Assembly: GCA_963764685.1 (NCBI GenBank) | Contig: CAVXTT010000022.1 | Span: 1-64,000, forward strand | Source of the DNA: CAVXTT01 sp963764685 | GTDB lineage: Bacteria; Bacteroidota; Ignavibacteria; Ignavibacteriales; Ignavibacteriaceae | Reading direction: 5' to 3' | DNA length: 64,000 nt | In this document: positions 38,101-46,350 of the stretch, piece after piece | How positions within the stretch are numbered: position 1 is the first letter of the stretch | How the letters are laid out: each line of letters opens with the position of its first letter | Notes under the pieces: model-generated | Told to the model about the DNA's origin: nothing | Databases searched by the model: none | What the model saw: the letters and a program-made list of their open reading frames with translations, nothing else | Translations under genes and position numbers: made by a program

Positions 38101-41100
38101 TTATACTGTAGGTGTAGCTGATTTCAATCAAATCACAGGACGTACGATTACTTTTGAGAGATCAGGCGGCAAGCTTATCCCGATGGAAAACGGAAAACCG
38201 TACACAGGAGATCTCTATGTAAAGAAAGCTGAACATCCGGAATATAATTACCCGGATAATGTTCAGGGAGTATATACAACATTAACCTCAGCGGTTAATG
38301 ATCTGAACCTTCGCGGAGTAACAGCTCCTGTTAATTTCCTGTTGACAGATGCCGTATACGATTCGACAACTACTGCATTCCCGTTGGTAATTAAAGTGAT
38401 TAATGAAAATTTACCGACTGCAGTAAACCAGGTAACATTTAAGCCGAATACCGGTGTTACATCGAAAATAACACATCCCCTGGCTACAAATGCACTTTTC
38501 AAGATACTTTCAAAGTATATTAACATTGACGGCTCTAATTCCGGCGGTACAGACAGAAGCCTGACCATTGAGAATTCCAGCGCAACTACGCCCAGAGTAA
38601 TTTTGTTCGGCTCAGTAGGGTACAAATCCGATAAGCTGGTGCACAGTAAAGAACTGTAAAATTATCGTCGCTCAGGTGCTGCAGCCGACGGATATGGAGT
38701 TGGTATTGCTGATAGTGCCACTGCAACTACTGCCGGGTATTCAAATAATATAACGGTTCAAAACAACTATATCACAGGACCTTACGGATTATATATTTAC
38801 GGCCCTGTGGTAAATAATTTATGGGTCCCGGGTAACGGAAGCGGACTTTCCATAAACGGGAATACAATTGATTCTTCTTTTAATGGAGGCATGTACCTCA
38901 ATGGTTTGGATAACATATCGGTTACCAACAATACAGTTTCAAATGTAAGAGGTACTACCGGCGGCGGAGGTTTCTTTATCTATACCAGTTATGTTGTAAA
39001 TAGCTCAATCTCCAATAATATCATTGGCCCGAATAGCTGGGTAGGTGGAACTGTGACTGGTATCAGGGCCGGAAATAACTTTGTTACTAATTCTAACCTT
39101 ACCATCAGCGGCAATACCATCTCTGGACTTTCTGCAGCCAGGTGCTGGGTCGGTAATCGGAATATTTGTTGAACAGCAAACCGGAGGTGTGGTCATATCA
39201 AATAACAAAATCAGCAACTTAAAACAAACGAATACAACTTCCAGGGCGGCGATTGGTATTAATATAAATGGCGGAATACCAAATGGCAACATCACTGTTG
39301 CTAACAACTTTATATGGGATATTGCCAGCTACGGCGATGTAAGCCTTACCAGCAATAATGCCTACGGCATTTCTATTAACAGTTTTACAGCTGGTGCCAA
39401 CGGATACAAGATATATCATAACACTGTTGCATTAACTACTAATCAAACCTTAGCAACTGGAAATCCTGCCTGTTGATTCATAGGCTCAGGTGTTTCTGCT
39501 CCCGGTGCAGTTGATATAAGAGATAATATATTTGCCAATTATATGACTGTCGGTGCTAACCGTTATGCTGTAATCAACCAGGTTAACCACTAATGTCAAC
39601 CTGGGAAATATTAATTATAATGATTACTATACAACCGGTCCTAACCTCGGTCGTCAGGGATCAACGAACTATGCTGACATCACTGCCTGGAGAACAGCAA
39701 CCGGACAGGATGTTAATTCTATACAGGCTGATCCTGTAATAGTTAGTACTGCAGATCTTACATATCAACCCGAACTACCAGGTTGTAGACGGGAAAGGAA
39801 CATATCTTGGATTAGTTCCTTCAGATATCGATGGCGATACAAGAAATAATCCTCCGGATATCGGTGCAGATGAATATTCTTATGTTCTTCCAGTAGATCC
39901 TGCTGCATTTGCTGCAGCAGCATTCAGCAGTTCACAGATAAATCTTACATGGACAAAGAGTGTAAATCTTTCAGATGTTATAGTTGCATATAATACAACT
40001 AACAACTTCGGAGCTCCTGTTAATGGTTCTGCATATTTAACCGGCGATACACTTGCCGGCGGCGGAACAATTATTTATTCAGGATCTTTAGAAGGTTATA
40101 ATCACACAGGCTTAGCAGGTGAAACAACCTATTATTATAAAGCCTGGTCAACTAACGGTCCAAATCAATATTCCTCACCCGGATTAACAGCTAATGCAAC
40201 TACAGCTTTAGCACTCCCTTATTTCCAGGATTTCAACGCAGCACTTACCTTACCTTCAGGATGGACAGGTGACTTTGCTGTTGCAGCTAATCACGGAACA
40301 AGCGGTTCTAATGGTTTGACCTTTAATCTTTATGATACTGAACCTACAGCTGCAGCACGCAGTCCATGGGTAGGTGCAGTACAAACAAACACAGCATTGG
40401 AATTTGATTATCGTATTGTAAACTGGAGCGGTTACCCGGGCACAGCTACTGTTCTCGGCGGCAACACAATTCAGATACAGGTTTCTACTGACGATGTTAA
40501 CTATACAACCGTATATACAATTGACAGTTCTAACCACGTTACTTCAACTTCCTTTACAAACAGACAGGTTCTACTTTCAGCTTACGACGGAAGTACTATT
40601 TATGTAAAATTCCTCGGAACCTGGTCAAGCGGCGATTACTATGTAGATATCGATAACTTCTATATAGGTAATGCTCATCTTCTGAATCCGGGATCCTTAA
40701 CTGCCGCAGCAATCAGTGCTTCTCAAATTGATGTTGCATTTACAACCAATCCTGGCTTAAGCAATGTTGTAATAGTATGGAATACCACAGGTACATTCAC
40801 AGATCCGGCAGGTACACCTCCGGCAGTTGGTGATCCATTTGCAGGTGGTACGCTTCTTTATAATGGAATAATCTCACCGGTAAATCACACTGGTCTGACT
40901 GCTTCAACTTTATATTATTATAAAGCATTTTCTTATGATGCTGTAAGTTATTCTACCGGAATAACAGCCAGCGCCGCTACATGGTGCCCCTCTGTAACAG
41001 TTCCGGTTACCCAATCATTTGACGATGTTACATTCCCGCCTTTATGCTGGACAGGAATAAATGCCGGCAGCGGTAACAACTGGGTACGCGCTACAACCAA

Positions 41101-43567
41101 CACATATGCTGGTGCAGGTACAATGGCATATGGATATAATTCAGCCAGTGCTGCAAATGCCTGGATGATTTCACAGGGTCTTGACCTGACTGCCGGTACA
41201 ACTTATATAGTTGGATTCTGGCAGAAGGTTGCTTCAGCCACATTTCCTGAAAAACTCAAGGTAACTGTCGGAACTCTGCCAACAGTAGCAGCTCAATCTA
41301 CCGTTATCTGGGATAATGCAGGAGGCTCAGACCTGACGAACACAACTTATATGTACAGAACGGCTTTCTACACTCCGTCAGTTACAGGCACATACTATTT
41401 CGCATTCAATGTTTATTCAGACGCAGATATGTATAACCTGTATGTAGATGAAATTTCAATTCTTGCTCAGCCTGCAATTGATCTTTCATTCACGAGTTTC
41501 TATCAGGATTCAGGATTACCTGTACCGAAAAACGGAAATATTTCCGATTACAGTGTTACAATGAGTAAGGATTCAAGAGAAGAAGGACTCGCTTTTGTAA
41601 CAACCGGAACAGGTGTAAATTCTTCTGATGTGAATAACTCAACTTTAGTTCAAATGGATTATCAGATACAATTAGCTGATGTTACTCTTAAAGGTATAAT
41701 CGAAAATTTAGGCAGTAATGCAGCTCCTTATTCACTGGATTACAGTGTAAACGGTATTCCTCAGACACCATATGCAGGACCATCTGTAAATACTGGATCA
41801 ACTGATACTGCCACAATAGCTTATACACCGGCAGAGATGGGAACATTCATAGTACCGGGAACAATTACCGTTACCGGAGATGAAGTTGCAGCAAATAACA
41901 ATGCTCAGTTCCGTATGAGAATATATCCTGATACATATTCCAGAACCATATATGACAGAGGCGATAATGTCGTTAACTCATATATCGGTTATAATGATAA
42001 TACAATCAGGGTAAAAGCAGGTGTACGTTATACAGCAGGCGGACAGATTAAGCTCGCAGGTGTTGATTTCATAGGCCGTACTGAAGCAGTTGCCTCAGGC
42101 GAATGGGAAGTACAGGTTAGAGCAGCCGGAACAACTACAGGCGCTCCGGGTGCTGTACTTTATACAAAAGTATATAATACTTCAGATTACTTTGCAAGTG
42201 CAGGTGCTTATTTCTTCTTCCCATTTGGAAACGATGCTCCTGTAATAGCTTCAGGATCAGATTACTGGATTACTGTTAAAGCTCCTCTGGGTACACTTTT
42301 CCCTTCAGCAGCACATAACAGCGGAATCACTATCGGTCACAGCTTTATAGAAGACAGTCCTGACACAACAGCATGGTATTCCTTAATATTAAGTGGGACG
42401 GAATATGCCTGGATAATGCGTGCTGTTCATGTAGATGTTGCACCGACAACCTTCCAGTTAACAGTTAATGTTAATGACGGATGGAATATGGTATCAATCC
42501 CTGGATTGCTGCCGACAAACCAGAATGTAACAACCTGGTGGCCGGGTAAAGACCCAGCAGCAGGTGTATTCAAATTCGTAACAGGTTATCAGGCAGTTAC
42601 AGATGTAGTACCTGGTACCGGTTACTGGATGAAGAATATGGGTGCCCAGACTTATAACACAGGTGATGAATGGCCTGCAGGCGGAATCAGCTTCGTAGCT
42701 CACGATCCTATCCCTGCCCTCAGCGGATGGAATATGTTTGCCGGATATGAACAGTCAGTACCGACTTCAGGGTTGACGACCACGCCTTCGGGGCTTATCA
42801 CTGGAAACGTATACAAATACGGCACAGGTTATACAATAGCTACCCAGCTTGAGCCTGGATATGGCTATTGGGTAAAACTGACGGGGTCTGGATCGATTAA
42901 CATACCATCAGCCGGACCCTCCGGTCCTTCGAAGATTGTTAACAATGTTTCTACAGAAGGCTTCGGTAAGATCACTATTAGTGATAAAACTGGAAGAAAC
43001 TACTCTCTTTATGCCGTTCAAGGTGAAGCAGATTTAAGCCACTTCGATCTACCTCCTTATCCTCCGCAGGGAATGTTCGATGTCCGTTACTCAAGTCAGA
43101 GATATGCTGAGAGGCTAAGCAGCACTCCGCAGGCAATAGAGTTAATGGGTGTTCAATATCCTGTAAAGGTAAAGGCAGAAGGAATAGGTATAATAGTTTC
43201 AGATGAAACAGGTAAGGAAATTGCAAGACTAAAGACCGGGGAAGAAGTTTCCCTGAATACAGCAGCCCAAAAGCTGATGGTATCAGAGAATGTAATTCCA
43301 GCGGTATATACACTCGAGCAGAATTATCCTAATCCATTCAACCCGAGCACTGTAATTGAATTCTCATTACCTGATAATGCAGCTAATGTAAAACTTTCAA
43401 TTTATAATGCACTTGGTGAAAAAGTGACAGAACTTGTTAATACTTCTCTCGCAGCTGGAAAATATACTTATCAATGGAATGCGGGAAATTTTGCAACAGG
43501 TCTTTATGTTTATGAATTAAGAACCGATAAATTTGTATCAGTGAAGAAAATGATGTTAATTAAGTAA
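35119..43567 (+). CDS. Giant T9SS-secreted beta-helix / adhesin protein (array gene 5), frameshifted in its first half
   Basis: About 2,815 codons, the largest gene of the window. A GGAGGG site precedes ATG 35119. Signal peptide, then GTYTIPGAEFATIKAAIDSLNLVG (after a shift at about 35195). First beta-helix (35264-37420), Ig-like segment (37680-38060), second DLNLRGV-type helix (38280-39800). Then a fibronectin-like domain, two cleaved-adhesin-like jelly rolls (PYFQDFNAALTLPSGW; VTQSFDDVTFPPLCW), the shared cassette (42449-43567) and the sorting domain. At least ten breaks occur before 39780 and none after. Paralogue of the gene at 22053, with extra jelly-roll domains. Confidence 0.82.
35264..36076 (+). 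CDS. First beta-helix segment of array gene 5
   Basis: 270 residues; GGVTFNVTAAYTEPTTDALVL and ATGTSGNPIVFQKTGVGANPLISRTDAGTL closely parallel the start of the 22053 gene. Ends at a shift near 35995. Confidence 0.55.
   Translation: MNLVGVGTGGVTFNVTAAYTEPTTDALVLTATGTSGNPIVFQKTGVGANPLISRTDAGTLAPTKLGAQGDAVLIIQGSDYVTFDGIDVSTALETIEYGYYLRKAGVTDGCKYVTIKNSVIDLTKGTSRFVVGIYSSNNDAATAVTDSIGITVTTTGGRNEYVTLTGNTIQDVFSGIYVKGYNHTVTPYDLQDFNFTIGTSGQGNTIRNYAGNVTPATVTAYGILLHNHTNPTVSYNTIDNAKAVELMPPALFMVSICGELPQLTWVVMLL
36155..36916 (+). CDS. Beta-helix segment of array gene 5
   Basis: 253 residues rich in Thr, Gly and Asn with repeats such as NNKVSDVTMVSGAFTG and NNTVTNCAGGTG. Internal fragment. Confidence 0.5.
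   Translation: MTVNNNTFSIGTFATTTGQSYLINITGTATTKTVNGNQNSGLISKTVTGGGLTCLASSGNTLTVGTETFTGNKFSGITLIGTAGFTGISVSSSGSPATCTRSFYNNKVSDVTMVSGAFTGMNCGTILTQEVYNDTVMNCSGTGSATGISTASSAAGLTETVRDNYVTGLNFAGGSGTFTGIGTGGPSATSTRYLYNNTVTNCAGGTGFQSYGINGGNITNQEIYNNVVSGITAGGNLNGLTFASQAQRHFHSL
37820..38659 (+). CDS. Ig-like and second-helix start segment of array gene 5
   Basis: 279 residues: LYWKKHSDSTWTADTVATVAGNDYTF and NDTVLYYVAAQD form the Ig-like part. DLNLRGVTAPVNFLLTDAV and INIDGSNSGGTDRSLTIENS begin the second helix. The 24402-24950 pieces of array gene 1 are homologous. Confidence 0.55.
   Translation: MPILYWKKHSDSTWTADTVATVAGNDYTFTFGGGAAPNDTVLYYVAAQDLATTPNVRIVPTPGSGGYTSNPPAASTPPTNPDRYVISSVSLAGDYTVGVADFNQITGRTITFERSGGKLIPMENGKPYTGDLYVKKAEHPEYNYPDNVQGVYTTLTSAVNDLNLRGVTAPVNFLLTDAVYDSTTTAFPLVIKVINENLPTAVNQVTFKPNTGVTSKITHPLATNALFKILSKYINIDGSNSGGTDRSLTIENSSATTPRVILFGSVGYKSDKLVHSKEL
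40316..43567 (+). CDS. C-terminal unbroken segment of array gene 5
   Basis: 1,083 residues from the first methionine; the open frame actually begins near 39780 (VDGKGTYLGLVPSDIDGDTRNNPPDIGADEYS). Contains two jelly-roll domains, a CARDB-like stretch (IENLGSNAAPYSLDYSVNG), the shared cassette and the sorting domain with NYPNPFNPSTVIEFSLPDNAANV. Confidence 0.7.
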   Translation: MTFNLYDTEPTAAARSPWVGAVQTNTALEFDYRIVNWSGYPGTATVLGGNTIQIQVSTDDVNYTTVYTIDSSNHVTSTSFTNRQVLLSAYDGSTIYVKFLGTWSSGDYYVDIDNFYIGNAHLLNPGSLTAAAISASQIDVAFTTNPGLSNVVIVWNTTGTFTDPAGTPPAVGDPFAGGTLLYNGIISPVNHTGLTASTLYYYKAFSYDAVSYSTGITASAATWCPSVTVPVTQSFDDVTFPPLCWTGINAGSGNNWVRATTNTYAGAGTMAYGYNSASAANAWMISQGLDLTAGTTYIVGFWQKVASATFPEKLKVTVGTLPTVAAQSTVIWDNAGGSDLTNTTYMYRTAFYTPSVTGTYYFAFNVYSDADMYNLYVDEISILAQPAIDLSFTSFYQDSGLPVPKNGNISDYSVTMSKDSREEGLAFVTTGTGVNSSDVNNSTLVQMDYQIQLADVTLKGIIENLGSNAAPYSLDYSVNGIPQTPYAGPSVNTGSTDTATIAYTPAEMGTFIVPGTITVTGDEVAANNNAQFRMRIYPDTYSRTIYDRGDNVVNSYIGYNDNTIRVKAGVRYTAGGQIKLAGVDFIGRTEAVASGEWEVQVRAAGTTTGAPGAVLYTKVYNTSDYFASAGAYFFFPFGNDAPVIASGSDYWITVKAPLGTLFPSAAHNSGITIGHSFIEDSPDTTAWYSLILSGTEYAWIMRAVHVDVAPTTFQLTVNVNDGWNMVSIPGLLPTNQNVTTWWPGKDPAAGVFKFVTGYQAVTDVVPGTGYWMKNMGAQTYNTGDEWPAGGISFVAHDPIPALSGWNMFAGYEQSVPTSGLTTTPSGLITGNVYKYGTGYTIATQLEPGYGYWVKLTGSGSINIPSAGPSGPSKIVNNVSTEGFGKITISDKTGRNYSLYAVQGEADLSHFDLPPYPPQGMFDVRYSSQRYAERLSSTPQAIELMGVQYPVKVKAEGIGIIVSDETGKEIARLKTGEEVSLNTAAQKLMVSENVIPAVYTLEQNYPNPFNPSTVIEFSLPDNAANVKLSIYNALGEKVTELVNTSLAAGKYTYQWNAGNFATGLYVYELRTDKFVSVKKMMLIK
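42449..43567 (+). repeat. Shared C-terminal cassette, copy 4 (intact frame)
   Basis: The only plus-strand copy of the block with no frame break. It is the best reference for the family: TFQLTVNVNDGWNMVSIPG ... GWNMFAGYEQSV ... PGYGYWVKLTG ... FGKITISDKTGRNYSLYAV ... PPQGMFDVRYS ... sorting domain. Confidence 0.88.
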
Positions 43568-43595
43568 TTAAAGATTCACGTGCCCTCCAGAGAAA

Positions 43596-43620
43596 GAGGA
43601 CCTCAAAACCCGAGGTCCTC
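43596..43620 (+). terminator. Hairpin terminator after array gene 5
   Basis: A 9-bp stem gaggacctc/gaggtcctc (43596-43604/43612-43620), extended by agaga/tctct arms. Followed by ctctttaatt. Confidence 0.7.
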
Positions 43621-43742
43621 TGCTCTCTTTAATTGACAAATAGATTAGAAAGGATGGGTACCAGACAACTAAAAACTATAATCAATATTCTAAATTCAAG
43701 CTGGTTGGTTATAAAAATGATATAATTAAAAGAGAAAGAGCA

Positions 43743-46238
43743 ATGAAAAGAGTATTATTGTTTACTTTAATTTTTTCAATTCTCGGAATTATCTTTTCCG
43801 ACGATATCTATTCCCAGGCTTATCAGGGATGGAAATTTACGCACCCGACACCCCAGGCAAATAATCTTCGTAATTTGCAGATGATCAATGAGAATACCTG
43901 GTTTGCTGTCGGGGCTAATGGTACTTTTATGAGAACTACTGATGCAGGTGCTCACTGGTTTTTCCATCATCAGGCAGGGAGGTATACAAATAACGCAAAG
44001 TCCATCGGAGGTACTAGTAACCTCTGGTTCTTTGATGCCAATAATGGCTATGTTACGGGGGAAGCCGGGTATATCGGAAAAACTACAAATGGAGGAACTA
44101 CTTTTGACTCTGTCGGTGTTGGAGTTATACCCTCGAACGAATCGGGAGTGGGAATATGGTTCGCAAACCAGGATACGGGTTTTGTAACAACAAGACAACC
44201 AAGCTGGCTCAATGGAAGAATTGTAAGAACCACCAATGGAGGAACAACCTGGACAACGGTTCAAACTTATGCACAGGGTATTACTGCCATTTGGGGTACA
44301 AACTCACAAACTGTTTATGCAGTTGCGGTTGATGGGACGATTTTTAAGACTACCAATGGAGGAACAACCTGGACCCCATCTACTTTTGCAGTAGGACAAT
44401 ATCTGTATGGAATGAGTTTTCTTAATGAAAACACAGGATTTGCTGCTGGAAGCGAGGGACAAATTTACCGTACCACTAATTCCGGCTTAATCTGGACTCA
44501 GTTGAATTCTCCCCAGGTTGATTGGGCATATTTTCAAATTAAAGTAGTGTCTGCAACAGAAATATATGCTGTTGGGGATCCCGCATTTTTATATAAAACC
44601 ACTGACCTTGGAAACACCTGGCAGACAATTAATATTATGCCCGTAAACGGTCCTGCCTCAACTTTCGTATGGTATTCGATGGGAAAGGTTGGAAATACTA
44701 TGACACTTGGAGGAGATTTTGGCGTCGTTGCAAAATCAACTAATAATGGATCAACCTGGTCGGCAAATCATTTCTCTTTAAACACTAATATATTATTCGA
44801 CCTTGAAAAAGTACCCGGATCAAATAACCTGCTCGCAGTCGGAAGACAATATGACATTGGAACCCGTCAGATATTTTTCTCATCAGACTGGGGGACAAAT
44901 TGGATTTCGCGTGATCTTGGTGTTGATATGAATGCAAGTTCAATCTGTATGGTTAATTCTCAGGTAGGTTATATTTCAGGTACAAACGCTCAAGTACTAA
45001 AAACCACCGATGGCGGTGCCAACTGGTTTCAAGTAACTCAACCATTCGTGGGCACAAATGATATATATACAATTGATTTTGTAACTCCCGATATTGGTTG
45101 GGCATTTGTTAATTATGCTCCCCCAAGCGGCGGTAGTGTTTATAAAACTACGGATGGCGGGACATCCTGGGTTCCGCAGACTAATGGACTTCCAGCGAAT
45201 TCAGTTTATTCAGCTGATATGGTGGATGCAAATATCGGGTATCTCTGTATTAATTCTTCGAACCAGCCGATTTATAAAACCACAAACGGCGGTACAAACT
45301 GGACCTCAATTACAACACCTCTGACAGGCATTATCAAAACTATTCAGGCGCTGGACGCAAATAAACTCTTTGTCGGAGCTGGCAGCGGGACTGTCCGCTT
45401 AGTCAAATCGACTGACGGGGGAGCAAACTGGATCCCGTTAACGCTTCCAGCAACAATTGATGTATCAAGCCTTGATTTTATGGATGCAGACACCGGTTAT
45501 GTCTGCGGTAATACAACTACCGCAGTATGCCGCACTACTAATGGCGGCTCGACTTGGACATTTGAAAATGTGCATCTACCAACCCTTAGTGCTGTAGCAG
45601 TTCTTCCTAATGATGTTGTTTTTGCAATGGGTACTTATGGATCAATTTTAAGATACGATCCCCACGGTTTTGTACCCGTTGAACTGCTTGCATTTACTTC
45701 TTCAGTATCAGGAAATAATGTCATCCTCAACTGGAGTACTGCCACCGAAGTTAATAACCGCGGCTTTGAAATAGAACGTGCATTAATCGCTGAATCGCCT
45801 GGCTGGCAGCGTATTGGATTTGTTCCGGGAAATGGTACGACTTCCGAAGTAAGATCTTTTTCATATACTGATCAGGGACTAAATCCAGGAGGCTACCTTT
45901 ACCGGCTGAAACAAATTGATTATGACGGAACACTCAAATACTACGATCAAATACAGGTAGAAATATCTGTTCCGTTTAATTTTACTCTCAGGCAGAATTA
46001 CCCGAATCCTTTTAATCCGAACACTACAATCAGTTATTCGGTTCCTCAGAATTCATTAGTTAATATAAAGGTATTTAATATCATCGGACAGGAAGTTTCC
46101 ACACTTGTTAATGAAGTTAAACCTGCAGGTAATTATCAAATGAATTTTGATGGCAATGGTTTAGCAAGCGGGACTTACCTTGTGAAAATGCAGGCAGGCA
46201 ATTTTAATTCTATAATTAAAATGACTCTTTTGAAATAA
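43743..46238 (+). CDS. T9SS-secreted YCF48-like propeller protein (array gene 6), intact
   Basis: 831 residues. Signal peptide (LIFSILGIIFSDDIYSQ). WKFTHPTPQANNLRNLQMINENTWFAVG starts a series of about a dozen blades with KTTNGGTTW/KTTDGGANW motifs (residues about 60-630). A VELLAFTSSVSGNNVILNWSTATEVNNRGFEIER module (about 645-745) and a T9SS type A sorting domain (NYPNPFNPNTTISYSVP) follow. Such YCF48 or sortilin-like propellers are common exported proteins with unproven roles. Unbroken, unlike its homologue at 31894. Confidence 0.88.
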   Translation: MKRVLLFTLIFSILGIIFSDDIYSQAYQGWKFTHPTPQANNLRNLQMINENTWFAVGANGTFMRTTDAGAHWFFHHQAGRYTNNAKSIGGTSNLWFFDANNGYVTGEAGYIGKTTNGGTTFDSVGVGVIPSNESGVGIWFANQDTGFVTTRQPSWLNGRIVRTTNGGTTWTTVQTYAQGITAIWGTNSQTVYAVAVDGTIFKTTNGGTTWTPSTFAVGQYLYGMSFLNENTGFAAGSEGQIYRTTNSGLIWTQLNSPQVDWAYFQIKVVSATEIYAVGDPAFLYKTTDLGNTWQTINIMPVNGPASTFVWYSMGKVGNTMTLGGDFGVVAKSTNNGSTWSANHFSLNTNILFDLEKVPGSNNLLAVGRQYDIGTRQIFFSSDWGTNWISRDLGVDMNASSICMVNSQVGYISGTNAQVLKTTDGGANWFQVTQPFVGTNDIYTIDFVTPDIGWAFVNYAPPSGGSVYKTTDGGTSWVPQTNGLPANSVYSADMVDANIGYLCINSSNQPIYKTTNGGTNWTSITTPLTGIIKTIQALDANKLFVGAGSGTVRLVKSTDGGANWIPLTLPATIDVSSLDFMDADTGYVCGNTTTAVCRTTNGGSTWTFENVHLPTLSAVAVLPNDVVFAMGTYGSILRYDPHGFVPVELLAFTSSVSGNNVILNWSTATEVNNRGFEIERALIAESPGWQRIGFVPGNGTTSEVRSFSYTDQGLNPGGYLYRLKQIDYDGTLKYYDQIQVEISVPFNFTLRQNYPNPFNPNTTISYSVPQNSLVNIKVFNIIGQEVSTLVNEVKPAGNYQMNFDGNGLASGTYLVKMQAGNFNSIIKMTLLK

Positions 46239-46266
46239 AACTCAATTGAAATAACAGGATTTTCTT

Positions 46267-46293
46267 AGGGCTGTTCTAAATGAAACAGTCCCT
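46267..46293 (+). terminator. Hairpin terminator after array gene 6
   Basis: agggctgtt (46267-46275) pairs with aacagtccct (46284-46293) with one bulged base; then ttgaaat. Moderate strength. Confidence 0.5.
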
Positions 46294-46350
46294 TTGAAAT
46301 ATAAAAGCTCTAATTCATCATTTAATTAATTCATCAAAAAAAGGGAGTTT

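Noticed and set aside
22053..39800. Array genes as many small independent genes
   Set aside because: Successive fragments on one strand follow the domain order of intact paralogues and lack start signals.
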